Shown piece by piece: positions 44,336 through 53,831 of a DNA stretch of 64,000 nucleotides. Origin of the DNA: Hyphococcus formosus (GTDB lineage Bacteria > Pseudomonadota > Alphaproteobacteria > Caulobacterales > Parvularculaceae); the NCBI RefSeq assembly GCF_046736345.1, contig NZ_CP157210.1:1798001-1862000 (forward strand), given 5' to 3'. Each line of letters opens with the position of its first letter. Position 1 is the stretch's first letter. The notes below the pieces were generated by a model. That model had not been told where the DNA came from. It ran no database searches and worked only from the letters and a program-made list of their open reading frames with translations. The translations under genes were made by a program, and so were the position numbers.

Positions 44336-45376
44336 TTAGATGGCCGAAGACAGTACGCCGCGCATTGCTTTCGTATTTTCTAACGCTGCGCCAGTACCAA
44401 GAGCAACGCATGATAGTGGGTCATCCGCTACAGAAACTGGCAAGCCAGTCTCATCGCGAAGAACCTGATCGAGATTCTTGAGCAGCGCCCCACCGCCCGT
44501 CAACATAATTCCGGTGTCGACGATATCAGCAGCCAATTCCGGTGGCGTTGCTTCAAGCGCAACCTTCACCGCTTCAATAATCTGACTCACTGGTTCCGCA
44601 AGCGCTTCGGCGACTTGCGCCTCACCGATGCGTACTTCTTTCGGAACGCCATGCATCAAATCACGGCCTTTGATCTGAATAGTTGTGCCCGACCCTTCCG
44701 TCGGGATCATCGCAGAACCTACCTCTTTTTTGATACGCTCTGCAGATGCTTCGCCAATCAATAGATTATACATGCGGCGAATGTAAGCGACGATCGCATC
44801 GTCCATTGTATCACCGCCAACGCGAACAGAGCGCGAGTAAACGATGCCGCCCAAGGACAAGACCGCAACCTCTGTTGTCCCGCCGCCAATATCCACAACC
44901 ATAGAACCGGTTGGCTCAGTCACCGGAAGACCCGCACCGATTGCAGCAGCCATCGGTTCTTCGATCAATTCGACCTTACGAGCCCCTGCCGATAATGCAG
45001 ATTCCTGAATAGCCCGGCGTTCAACCGCGGTCGCACCGGACGGTACGCAAACGACAATCCTCGGTGACGCAAATGAACGACTATTATGCACTTTACGGAT
45101 GAAGTGCTTGATCATTGCTTCTGCGACTTCAAAGTCGGCAATAACACCATCACGCATAGGACGAATGGCTTCAATTTCACCTGGCGTACGGCCAAGCATT
45201 TCTTTCGCTTCGTTACCAACAGCGCGCACCATCTTGCGGCCACCGCGGGTTTCAATCGCAACAACTGACGGCTCGTTCAGCACGATCCCGCGGCCTTTTA
45301 CATAAACCAGCGTATTTGCCGTACCGAGGTCGATGGCCATGTCCGCAGAAAGCATGCCTAACAAAGTAGAGAACAT
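44336..45376 (-). CDS. mreB: Actin-like MreB
   Basis: Of 346 residues, normal length. Phosphate-1 motif A-I-D-L-G-T-A-N-T-L, phosphate-2 V-D-I-G-G-G-T-T-E and the adenosine motif L-T-G-G-G-A-L-L are all present. It forms membrane-bound filaments that guide side-wall synthesis. First gene of the shape operon; 160 bp of non-coding DNA upstream should carry the promoter. Confidence 0.97.
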   Translation of the reverse strand: MFSTLLGMLSADMAIDLGTANTLVYVKGRGIVLNEPSVVAIETRGGRKMVRAVGNEAKEMLGRTPGEIEAIRPMRDGVIADFEVAEAMIKHFIRKVHNSRSFASPRIVVCVPSGATAVERRAIQESALSAGARKVELIEEPMAAAIGAGLPVTEPTGSMVVDIGGGTTEVAVLSLGGIVYSRSVRVGGDTMDDAIVAYIRRMYNLLIGEASAERIKKEVGSAMIPTEGSGTTIQIKGRDLMHGVPKEVRIGEAQVAEALAEPVSQIIEAVKVALEATPPELAADIVDTGIMLTGGGALLKNLDQVLRDETGLPVSVADDPLSCVALGTGAALENTKAMRGVLSSAI

Positions 45377-45536
45377 TGGGCTTGTCCTATTCGTGGATAC
45401 TAATAATCACGGACGTTCTTATCCTTAATGGGTTCCTAAATCGTCAACAAAGACACGATCGCCGTTATTTTTCCAGAAAAGGTCGATGCTGAATATTTAC
45501 GCATTAACAGGATTCTCGAACATCATACGGGTTTCT

Positions 45537-46304
45537 TCAATAAACATTTTCGCTTTTCCGCAAGCGTCGATAAATCCAGCGGACAAATAGAAGGAAGCTC
45601 AACCAAGCCGCGATAATCAACGCAATTATCGATAAGTCTCTGGGATTGCGGCTTGTAAAGAATTCAACCACGCCGGAAACGCCATCGCGCAATGCCTCCG
45701 TATCGGGCGTAAATGCCGCAAGGCCCGCTACCACAAGGATTTTAGGGATGATACCTATCCCCGTCCCCACCCAAAATTTCCACATCGGAATATGCGCGGC
45801 CCCAGCTGCGGCATTGACGACAATAAACGGCGCAGAAGGCACTACTCGGACCAAGCCACTCGCCAAAATGCCGTGACGACCGATAAAATCTATGGTGCGC
45901 TGCACCCTAATCCCGCCTTTGCGCCGAACCCAACGCCCACCGAGGAAATGGCCAATACCAAAGGTCAACGTGGCGCTCGTCATCGTGGCAATCCATGAAT
46001 AGATCGCACCATTTTGCGGGCCAAATACAATGACGGTCGCCGTGATCAAGAAAATCTGCGGAAAGCCGGTCAACGCAAGAAAAACAAAAATAGAAACGAC
46101 CCCTATAACTGCCCAAGGAGATTCAGCGGCAGTCACCAGAAGTTGAGTAAGCCCTTCTTCTTGGTCAATATTTAGCCATTGCTGCCCGAATGCGAGCATC
46201 AAAACGACGAAAACAAGCAAGATCACGGAGACCGCCAAAGACGTTATCGCCTTGGCATCCATCGACGTGAGCAAGCGCCCCAAAAGGCGCAGAAACTCAA
46301 TCAT
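45537..46304 (-). CDS. TVP38/TMEM64 (VTT-domain) membrane protein
   Basis: Of 255 residues from ATG 46304, which follows AGGTGGA; the frame extends to 46358 without support. Six or so spans. The VTT signature is seen in F-L-A-L-T-G-F-P-Q-I-F, G-F/G-I-G-H-F-L-G-G-R, and V-R-V-V-P-S-A-P-F-I-V-V-N-A-A-A-G-A. DedA/VTT proteins are linked to lipid transport and membrane homeostasis. The lipid is unknown. Monocistronic, divergent from the lysozyme-like gene. Confidence 0.88.
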   Translation of the reverse strand: MIEFLRLLGRLLTSMDAKAITSLAVSVILLVFVVLMLAFGQQWLNIDQEEGLTQLLVTAAESPWAVIGVVSIFVFLALTGFPQIFLITATVIVFGPQNGAIYSWIATMTSATLTFGIGHFLGGRWVRRKGGIRVQRTIDFIGRHGILASGLVRVVPSAPFIVVNAAAGAAHIPMWKFWVGTGIGIIPKILVVAGLAAFTPDTEALRDGVSGVVEFFTSRNPRDLSIIALIIAAWLSFLLFVRWIYRRLRKSENVY

Positions 46305-46546
46305 ATAGCGGTTCCACCTAGCGCAGCGTCTAAACGACACTAGCCGAACTAACCCCATTTTAGCTGCTTTATAGCCCCAAACAGCCGTGCCCTTTACGTT
46401 ATTAAATAACGCTCCCCAACAGCCTATGCAATCTATCCGGGAAGATAAAGGTTAACATTGCGATTGACGGCTTAAAGGTCCACCATCGCGTGGGGAAATT
46501 GTGGCTAACACCGCGCGAATGATGAATACGGCGGGGAGAGTAAGCT

Positions 46547-47230
46547 ATGCGTATTTCACTGTTTTTCTGGCTCATCATTTTTCTATTGGGCGTTCTCGTC
46601 GGAGACCGCAATGGCGCGCCGGGCTGGGCGAGCCGCATTAGTGCAGGCGCTTTTACCGCCGTTGAGCGATGGTTCGGCAAGCTAGATGAGCCAATTCCGA
46701 ATGCTGCGGATGCCGTCGAAGACGTAAGTGCAGACGCCTCGATAACAAATGAATCTCTTGATGAAAACGCGCCGGATAATTCGCAACTTCGTATCAACGA
46801 AGCCGGGCTCGAAATCATCAAGGAAAGCGAAGGGTTGGAGCTTGAAGCCTACAATTTGTATGGACAATGGCTCATCGGTTATGGACATGCGCGCACCGCA
46901 GAACCCGGCATGACGATAACCGAAGCAGAAGCCGAACGCCTATTGCGCGAAGATGTTGCTTACTCGGAAAATGCGGTACGCGAATTGGTCGTCGTTCCGA
47001 TCAATGAAAACCAGTTTTCGGCGCTCGTATCACTTGCCTATAATTTGGGTTCAACCCGTTTTTCAAATAGCTCCGTTTTGGAGCTTTTAAATAACGGCGA
47101 CTATCAGGGCGCGGCAGACGCATTTATATTTCATGATCGCGCCAGAATTAACGGCGAATTGCAATCAATCCCACATTTAACAGAACGCCGCGCGAAAGAA
47201 CGTGAATTGTTTCTGCGCCCAGTTAACTGA
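46547..47230 (+). CDS. Membrane-anchored lysozyme-like (GH24) protein
   Basis: Of 227 residues: one N-terminal span (5-19), an acidic linker to about 85, then a phage-type muramidase domain. The catalytic Glu of T4 lysozyme is kept (Glu95 in E-S-E-G-L-E-L), but the positions of T4 Asp20 and Thr26 are Leu104 and Leu109 in A-Y-N-L-Y-G-Q-W-L-I-G-Y-G-H. Loss of the Asp predicts little hydrolysis, as described for the repurposed muramidase domain of Caulobacter SpmX; here the anchor is N-terminal, not C-terminal. A localisation or scaffolding role is inferred. It overlaps the miaA end by 8 bp. Confidence 0.82.
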   Translation: MRISLFFWLIIFLLGVLVGDRNGAPGWASRISAGAFTAVERWFGKLDEPIPNAADAVEDVSADASITNESLDENAPDNSQLRINEAGLEIIKESEGLELEAYNLYGQWLIGYGHARTAEPGMTITEAEAERLLREDVAYSENAVRELVVVPINENQFSALVSLAYNLGSTRFSNSSVLELLNNGDYQGAADAFIFHDRARINGELQSIPHLTERRAKERELFLRPVN

Positions 47231-48122
47231 GCAATTTTATCGCCTCGGCACCATTATGGACTTGAGGCCATTCGGCCGCCTGATTGCGAAACCAGGTCAT
47301 TTGCCGTTTCGCAAATCGCCGCGTGTTTTGCTGAAGTTGCGAAAGCGTAGCCTCCCGATCCGCCGCCCCACTCAGGAATGATACCAACTCCGCGACCCCT
47401 AATGCCTTCATGACCGGCATCGCAGGATCAAGTTTTCTTTCCATAAGCGCGCGCACCTCATCAATGGCCCCTTCTTCGAGCATCTGGGCCGCGCGCCGAT
47501 CACAATTTGCATAAAGGGCTTCGCGCACAGGCACGATGACAACACGTCCTGAAACCTCTTGGACAAGCGGCTTTCGCGGTAAAGCCTGAAAATATGAGAG
47601 GGGCTTGCCTGTTGCTTTTTGCACTTCCCAAGCGCGCAAGAGGCGTTGCGTATCACCAACAGGTAGCCGCGCCATCGGCGGATCTGTCGTAATGACTTCC
47701 TGCCGGAAAGCTTCGGCCCCCAATTTATTCCACCGGTCTAATGCCTCTTCTCGCGCAGATTGCGGAATATCAGGAATTGGAGATAGCCCCTCCTCTAGGG
47801 CTCGAAAGTATAGCCCCGTGCCGCCCACAACGATCGCCGTTTTTCCGCGCGATTGTATTTCAGCAATAATCTGCGCGGCGCGCGCCGCCCAAATCCCCGC
47901 AGAATATCGCGTCGCGCCATCGACCACCCCATATAAGTGATGCGGGATTTTCGCTTCGTCTTCCGCGGATGGACGGGCGGTCAGCACCCATAAATCCCGG
48001 TAAACCTGCATCGCGTCAGCATTGACGATTTCCCCATCAAGCTGCTCCGCCACAGATAATGCTGCCGCTGACTTGCCGCCAGCGGTCGGCCCTGCGATAA
48101 AGATCAAATTTGCAGCGCTCAT
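47223..48122 (-). CDS. miaA: tRNA dimethylallyltransferase MiaA
   Basis: Of 299 residues. P-loop G-P-T-A-G-G-K-S (11-18), the N-A-D-A-M-Q-V-Y segment and V-V-G-G-T-G-L-Y-F are diagnostic. It adds the isopentenyl group to A37 of tRNAs reading UNN codons. It is divergent from serB with only 18 bp between starts, so the promoters must overlap the coding regions or the gap. Confidence 0.95.
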   Translation of the reverse strand: MSAANLIFIAGPTAGGKSAAALSVAEQLDGEIVNADAMQVYRDLWVLTARPSAEDEAKIPHHLYGVVDGATRYSAGIWAARAAQIIAEIQSRGKTAIVVGGTGLYFRALEEGLSPIPDIPQSAREEALDRWNKLGAEAFRQEVITTDPPMARLPVGDTQRLLRAWEVQKATGKPLSYFQALPRKPLVQEVSGRVVIVPVREALYANCDRRAAQMLEEGAIDEVRALMERKLDPAMPVMKALGVAELVSFLSGAADREATLSQLQQNTRRFAKRQMTWFRNQAAEWPQVHNGAEAIKLLS

Positions 48123-48140
48123 GGAGCCGTCCGTACTCGT

Positions 48141-49025
48141 ATGACTTATATTCTCTCGGTCGTCGCTAATCCCGAAAACCCAACAATTGATTCCGACCTT
48201 CTCGACCGCATAGGCGACGCGGTCAAGGGAACGCCGCCACGCATTCTCGCCCCGAATATCGCCTATGATATTGGACTTGCAAAGCCGCCTGCTAAGGAAG
48301 CGTTATCCAAAGCGGCGGCAATGGCGCGCGAGGTTCGGGTCGATATTAACCTCATTTCAGCAGAAAATCGGCGTAAAAAACTGCTGATCGCGGATATGGA
48401 TTCAACAATCATCGAACAAGAATGTATCGACGAAATTGCGGATTATGCGGGAAAACGCGAAGAAATTTCTGACATCACAGAACGCGCAATGCGCGGTGAA
48501 CTCGATTTCGATGAAGCGCTAAAGGCGCGCGTTGCAATGCTGAAGGACCTCTCAGAAGAGGTTTTGATTGAAGCCTTCAAACACAAAATTTCGCTAACCC
48601 CCGGTGCGAAAACTTTGGTTCAAACGATGAATGCGATGGACGCAATGACCGCACTGGTCTCCGGCGGCTTTACCTTTTTTACAAGCCGCGTCGCAAAGGA
48701 AACCGGCTTTAAATACAATCAGGCAAATGAACTGCTGTCGAATGACGGTAAACTTACGGGCGAAGTTAAAACACCCATATTAGGCCGCGCAGCAAAGGAA
48801 AAAGCACTCAAACGTCTAGCCGATGAAGCCAATATAAAATTGGCGGATACAATCGCGGTCGGTGATGGTGCGAATGACCTATCCATGCTTGGGGCCGCAG
48901 GTGTTGGCGTCGCATTTCGCGCGAAACCCGCAGTCGCCGCTGCAGCACATGCGAGAATAGACTATGCTGATCTAACAGCGCTTTTATACCTGCAAGGCAT
49001 TCCGCAAACGGAATTTCAACATTAA
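48141..49025 (+). CDS. serB: Phosphoserine phosphatase SerB
   Basis: HAD phosphatase of 294 residues. D-M-D-S-T (85-89) with catalytic Asp85 and Asp87, the S-G-G-F-T-F-F motif, and G-D-G-A-N-D. The N-terminal 80 residues are an ACT-like domain. It releases serine from phosphoserine in the last step of serine synthesis. Stop codons of serB and the degP-like gene overlap at 49022-49025. Confidence 0.94.
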   Translation: MTYILSVVANPENPTIDSDLLDRIGDAVKGTPPRILAPNIAYDIGLAKPPAKEALSKAAAMAREVRVDINLISAENRRKKLLIADMDSTIIEQECIDEIADYAGKREEISDITERAMRGELDFDEALKARVAMLKDLSEEVLIEAFKHKISLTPGAKTLVQTMNAMDAMTALVSGGFTFFTSRVAKETGFKYNQANELLSNDGKLTGEVKTPILGRAAKEKALKRLADEANIKLADTIAVGDGANDLSMLGAAGVGVAFRAKPAVAAAAHARIDYADLTALLYLQGIPQTEFQH

Positions 49026-50410
49026 GGGCGCAACGATTCGTAGAACAGCAAATCACCACGCTGCACGTAGATCTGCACTGGCCCGCTATTGAGGTTACGA
49101 AGTTTACCGAGCTTATCGACCGCCGTTGACGGTCGTGTAACGCGCTCCCAACCGATTTCGAGAATGATATCCCCCGGCTGCAGAACAATTGCTGCAGGGC
49201 TTTCCGGATCAACGGCAGTGACGACAACCCCCTGCACCGTTGCGGGAAGCCCAAAGGCTTGACGGATTTCCTCTGTTGGTTCCTGCAATGTAAGGCCGGA
49301 CCCTTTCGCGGCATTCGCAGGTAAAATGCCTGAAGAATTCGCCGCCAGCATTCTGGTTTCGCGGCGGTCAACGCGGACCGAGACGCTGACCCGGCGTCCA
49401 TCACGCAGCACCACAAGTGGCACCGTCGTACCTATGGGCGTATCTGCCACAGCACGCGTGAGGTCACGCACACTATCTATGTTACGGCGGTTAAACAGCA
49501 AAATCACGTCATTCGGCGCAAGGCCCGCATCGGCAGCGGGACTATTGGGACGAACGACTGTTACCAACGCCCCTTTTGGCGCGCGCAGACCAAGCGATGA
49601 AGCTAGCTCCGGTGAAACATCATCAATAGAGACACCCAACCAGCCGCGCCGCGTTTCGCCAAACTCGCGCAATTGCGAGATGACCGTATTTGCAAGATCG
49701 GCGGGCACTGCAAACCCGACACCGACAGAACCACCGGTCTGTGAGTAGATCGCCGTGTTCACCCCAACGACCTTGCCGTCCATATCAAAGAGCGGCCCGC
49801 CGGAATTACCGCGGTTAATAGCTGCATCAGTTTGAATAAAATCATCATACTGACCAGAATTGATATCCCGATTGCGTGCAGAAACAATTCCGACTGTCAC
49901 TGTGCCGCCAAGGCCAAAGGGATTACCGATTGCAATAACCCAATCGCCGACCCTTGCGGCGTCAGAGTCGCCAAAACTGACATAGGGAAATTTGGTCGAG
50001 CCACCATCAAGCTGCATTACCGCCAAATCCGTTTCGCGGTCGCGGCCAATGACGCTCGCCGAAAACTCACGGCCATCATGCAAGGTGACCGTAATGTCAT
50101 CGGCGTTGTCGATAACGTGGTTATTTGTGACGACCACACCGGATGAATCGATAATAAACCCGGACCCCAAAGAAACGGCCGGGCGGTCGAATTTACGTTG
50201 AAGCGGCGCAAGCTCCCCGGTCGCGCGTCCACCAGCACTTCGCTGGGCAGAGGAAATATTGACCACCGCCGGCGTTAACTGCTCGGCCAAATCTGCAAAA
50301 CTGTCTGGCGCGCCGCGCCCCGCTGCGACCGCACTAAAGTCTGTAGCCAATAGGCTTCCCGACGCAACGACGCTCGCCAGAACACTACGCACAATCCCCA
50401 TTCGAGCCAT
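49022..50410 (-). CDS. degP: Do-family periplasmic serine protease
   Basis: Of 462 residues: signal segment (residues 1-30, ending A-V-A-A), trypsin-like domain with the triad His98 (T-N-N-H-V-I), Asp128 (T-D-L-A-V) and Ser203 (R-G-N-S-G-G-P), then two PDZ domains. DegP/MucD-type proteases and chaperones handle misfolded envelope proteins. It follows hflK-hflC in the same direction, as is common in proteobacteria, with 120 bp between. The small DUF2065 gene often found in that gap is absent. Confidence 0.94.
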   Translation of the reverse strand: MARMGIVRSVLASVVASGSLLATDFSAVAAGRGAPDSFADLAEQLTPAVVNISSAQRSAGGRATGELAPLQRKFDRPAVSLGSGFIIDSSGVVVTNNHVIDNADDITVTLHDGREFSASVIGRDRETDLAVMQLDGGSTKFPYVSFGDSDAARVGDWVIAIGNPFGLGGTVTVGIVSARNRDINSGQYDDFIQTDAAINRGNSGGPLFDMDGKVVGVNTAIYSQTGGSVGVGFAVPADLANTVISQLREFGETRRGWLGVSIDDVSPELASSLGLRAPKGALVTVVRPNSPAADAGLAPNDVILLFNRRNIDSVRDLTRAVADTPIGTTVPLVVLRDGRRVSVSVRVDRRETRMLAANSSGILPANAAKGSGLTLQEPTEEIRQAFGLPATVQGVVVTAVDPESPAAIVLQPGDIILEIGWERVTRPSTAVDKLGKLRNLNSGPVQIYVQRGDLLFYESLRP

Positions 50411-50530
50411 ATTCGCCTCTACTCTATCCCCGAGAAAAATACCCTAGGTGAAATAGGTTAACCCAAACAGCACCGCCGGGAAACGCCTCAAACGCGCATC
50501 CCGGCGGTCAATCGTCGATCAATTTTCGAG

Positions 50531-51418
50531 TTAGTTCCGCTTTCCGTCCAAGTTATTGAAATAGCGGAAAAATTCGCTTTCTGGCGAGAGCAGGATGGTT
50601 GTGTCGCCGCTTTCGCCACTTTTCTTGAGGGCTTCCTCATAAGCTAACAGTGAGCGGTAGAAAGCGAAAAACTCTGGGTCTTTGCTGTAAGCAGCCGCAA
50701 AAATCGCATTTCGCTCACCATCCGCAGCACCGCGAATCTTTTGCGCTTCTTCTTCGGCTTGCGCCTTGATCTCGATAACCTGACGGTCAGCTTGCGCCCT
50801 GATCTGGTTCGCGCGCTCACTACCCTCGGAACGATATTGCTGCGCAAGCTGACGCCGCTCAGCGATCATCCGCTGGAAAACCGCTTCTGAGTTGGTTTGC
50901 GGCAGGTCAGCACGGCGGATTTTAACATCGATAATCTCAACACCCAATGGCCTTGCAGACTGACTGAGTTGCTCTTGGATACGACCCATCAATTCGCTAC
51001 GGCGTTCAGAGATAATTTCGTCAACCGTCACAGAGCCTAACACCGCGCGCAAAGCATCTTCGAGCTGAGAACCGACACGGTCTTCACCAATGGTCTCACT
51101 TCGGACTGACTGATAAAAACGCAGTGGATCAATAATCCGATACCGAGCAAACGCGTCAACGATTAGTCGTTCCTGATTGCGGGCAATGATCTCTGTTTGA
51201 CCTTGCTCAAGATTACGATTTCGCTTGTCAATAAAATCGACGCTCTCTGCAAACGGCACCTTAAACTTAAGGCCGGCTTCGGTGTACTGGTTTTTCGGCT
51301 CACCAAAACGGAAGACCAATGCCGAATGAGTTTCCGGAACGATAAACGCCGAGTTCAAAATGACGACCAAAACGGCAAGCGCCGCAATACCAATTAGGGG
51401 CAATGGAAGTTTATTCAT
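50531..51418 (-). CDS. hflC: HflC membrane protease modulator
   Basis: Of 295 residues from ATG 51418, just after the hflK stop. One N-terminal span (L-I-G-I-A-A-L-A-V-L-V-V), an SPFH/band 7 domain and a coiled coil rich in Q/A/E (R-S-E-G-S-E-R-A-N-Q-I-R). With HflK it forms the large periplasmic cage that modulates FtsH. The last segment is D-G-K-R-N. Confidence 0.94.
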   Translation of the reverse strand: MNKLPLPLIGIAALAVLVVILNSAFIVPETHSALVFRFGEPKNQYTEAGLKFKVPFAESVDFIDKRNRNLEQGQTEIIARNQERLIVDAFARYRIIDPLRFYQSVRSETIGEDRVGSQLEDALRAVLGSVTVDEIISERRSELMGRIQEQLSQSARPLGVEIIDVKIRRADLPQTNSEAVFQRMIAERRQLAQQYRSEGSERANQIRAQADRQVIEIKAQAEEEAQKIRGAADGERNAIFAAAYSKDPEFFAFYRSLLAYEEALKKSGESGDTTILLSPESEFFRYFNNLDGKRN

Positions 51419-51419
51419 C

Positions 51420-52580
51420 TTAGTTTGCTCCCTGATTTCTGCGCAGCTCATTCAGCGGCAGGAACGGCACAACGCCTGACCCCGCGTTTTCGTCGACGAT
51501 AACTTTATCCATGTCGCCAAGAACCCGCTCTACTGTTTCGAGATACATGCGTTGACGGGTCACCTCTGGAGCTTGCGCATATTCTGTGTAGATTTCATTG
51601 AAGCGCGCCGCCTGACCACGGGCATCCGCAGTCCGTTCGGCTGCATAACCGCGCGCCTCCTCAAGGATGCGTTGCGCTTCACCACGTGCCTCAGGCACGA
51701 CCTGGTTTGTATATTGCCGTGCATTTTGAATGACTGTCGCCTGATTTTGCTCCGCAGCCTGAACATCACGGAAGGCTTCGTTGACTTCCTGAGTTGGCGG
51801 CTCGGCAAGGGTCATATTGACACGTTCAATGTCGATACCGGCGCGATAGCTATCGAGCGCCGCCTGCATCAACTGTTTGCTTTCCTCAGCAACTTCAACG
51901 CGGCCTTCGGTCTGAACAAAATCTAGGGTATTACTCCCTACGACTTCACGCATTGCCGCTTCGCCGGTCATCCGCACCAATGCAGCCGGATCATCAATGT
52001 TGAACACAAACTGTGCGACACCGGGAAGGTCTTCACCGGGTGCGGGCACGAGATCTGATTTGATCTTCCATTGTACGGTGAATGCGACATCGACGATATT
52101 TTTATCACCAGTCAGCATAAGGCCCGGCGATAACTGACCGGACCGGCGATCATTCGCCGGAATAACTGTATCTTGGAGCGTTAGCGCTGGCTGTTTGTTC
52201 ACGCTCTGCACTGGCGCAGGTATATGCCAATGAAGGCCTGGGCCTTTGACGGTGTCGTATTTTCCAAAGGTCGTTACAACGGCAAGTTCATTCGTTGCGA
52301 CCTGATAAATACCACTGGCAAGCCATAACAACACAACCGCCCCAGCGACCAGACCACCGGTTGCAGCCGACATATTGAAACCACCGCCACCGTTTCCGCC
52401 GCCGCGGCCGCCACGGGGAAAGGCCCGCTTTAATCGCTGGCGAGACGCTTGAAGCAGATCTTCGAGATCCGGCGGATCATTCCGTCTGCCGCCATTATTG
52501 TTTCCGCCGCCATTACCGCGAGGGGGCTGCCCCCAAGGTCCGCGACCGCCGCCATTGCCAGAATTATCTTGCCAGGGCAT
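51420..52580 (-). CDS. hflK: HflK membrane protease modulator
   Basis: Of 386 residues: a Gly/Asn-rich cytosolic N-terminus (about 75 residues, with long G-G-N runs), one span (about 78-95), an SPFH domain, and a coiled coil with G-E-A-Q-R-I-L-E-E-A-R-G-Y. It forms the FtsH-regulating complex with HflC. The gene stop is 1 bp before the hflC start. The reading frame begins at ATG 52580 with a clear AGAGAGGCTC upstream. Confidence 0.94.
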   Translation of the reverse strand: MPWQDNSGNGGGRGPWGQPPRGNGGGNNNGGRRNDPPDLEDLLQASRQRLKRAFPRGGRGGGNGGGGFNMSAATGGLVAGAVVLLWLASGIYQVATNELAVVTTFGKYDTVKGPGLHWHIPAPVQSVNKQPALTLQDTVIPANDRRSGQLSPGLMLTGDKNIVDVAFTVQWKIKSDLVPAPGEDLPGVAQFVFNIDDPAALVRMTGEAAMREVVGSNTLDFVQTEGRVEVAEESKQLMQAALDSYRAGIDIERVNMTLAEPPTQEVNEAFRDVQAAEQNQATVIQNARQYTNQVVPEARGEAQRILEEARGYAAERTADARGQAARFNEIYTEYAQAPEVTRQRMYLETVERVLGDMDKVIVDENAGSGVVPFLPLNELRRNQGAN

Positions 52581-52730
52581 TGAGCCTCTCTTTGCTTGAT
52601 TATTTCACCTTGCGCCCGATTCATTTTCCGAGCACTGGTGGAAGTGACTGTATAGAGCCGTATATATGTTACCAAATTGCCCGCGTGCAACGCGCGCTCT
52701 GCGTTTTTTTAAAGGATTTCAAAGGCAACT

Positions 52731-53831
52731 GTGACCAATCCCCTGATCATGCGCGTTCGCGCCGCTCTCGAGACCATTAACGATCCCGCCTCGGGACGCA
52801 ACCTTATCGCTGCCGGCGCGATTCGCGGTCTTGCGGCCGATGACGATGGCCGCGTGCGTTTCACTTTAGAACTAGCCGGCGCGGACCGCCAAGCCTCCGA
52901 GGCGCTCTTGGAAGCAGCCAAAGCGGCAGCGGGGTCAGTGGACGGTGTTTCATCGGTTTCAGCAGTTGCGACCGCGCATCAGGCCCAATCCCCGCAAACC
53001 CAAAAACCGACCACGCCAGCCGGAGCCCATGCAAATCCATTTGGCCTCAAAGGAAAACCAAAGATCGAAGCCGCTGGTGAAACACTGACCGGTGTGAAAA
53101 GCGTTATTGCCGTTGCCTCTGGCAAGGGCGGGGTCGGAAAATCTACGGTCGCAGCAAATCTGGCCGTCGCACTGGCCGCTACCGGAAAACGGGTCGGGAT
53201 CCTTGATGCGGATATTTATGGCCCGTCCCTACCCACTCTTTTTGGCCTCAAAGACAAACCAACTATGCGCGAAGGCAAAATCGTGCCCCATGAGGCGTAT
53301 GGCGTAAAAGCAATGTCGATAGGCTGGCTGGTCGATCAAGAAAAAGCGGTGGCTTGGCGCGGGCCAATGGTAATGGGCGCGGTACGGCAGCTTATGACCG
53401 ATGTAGATTGGGGCGAGCTTGATATCCTTCTCATCGATACCCCGCCCGGGACCGGCGACACGCATTTGTCCCTGATCCAATCGAAACGGTTATCGGGCGC
53501 GGTAATTGTTTCTACACCGCAGGAAATGGCATTGGCCGACATGCGCCGCGGAGTCGCGCTTTTTCGGCAGACAAAAACACCTGTTCTCGGCATTATCGAA
53601 AATATGGCTTGGCTCGAAATGCCGGATGGATCGCGTCAGTATATTTTTGGCGAAGGCGGCGCACGCAAGGCCGCTAATGCCCTAGAGGCCCCGTTTCTAG
53701 GTTCAATACCGCTTTACCCAGAGCTTCGTCAGGCTTCAGATGAGGGAATGCCGCTTGCAGCACGTGAGCACCCCGCATCAGATAGCTTCAAAGAACTTGC
53801 CGAAAAAATCGGGAAAAGTATCGATGACTGA
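52731..53831 (+). CDS. mrp: Mrp/ApbC iron-sulfur carrier P-loop ATPase
   Basis: Of 366 residues from GTG 52731; ATG at 52749 is another possible start. An FSCA-like N-terminal domain (about 1-80), a linker, then the deviant Walker A G-K-G-G-V-G-K-S-T (131-139), and D-I-Y-G-P-S-L-P. It carries Fe-S clusters to apo-proteins in the cytoplasm. The C-terminal C-x-x-C seen in many family members is not visible here. It is divergent from hflK. Confidence 0.93.
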   Translation: MTNPLIMRVRAALETINDPASGRNLIAAGAIRGLAADDDGRVRFTLELAGADRQASEALLEAAKAAAGSVDGVSSVSAVATAHQAQSPQTQKPTTPAGAHANPFGLKGKPKIEAAGETLTGVKSVIAVASGKGGVGKSTVAANLAVALAATGKRVGILDADIYGPSLPTLFGLKDKPTMREGKIVPHEAYGVKAMSIGWLVDQEKAVAWRGPMVMGAVRQLMTDVDWGELDILLIDTPPGTGDTHLSLIQSKRLSGAVIVSTPQEMALADMRRGVALFRQTKTPVLGIIENMAWLEMPDGSRQYIFGEGGARKAANALEAPFLGSIPLYPELRQASDEGMPLAAREHPASDSFKELAEKIGKSIDD

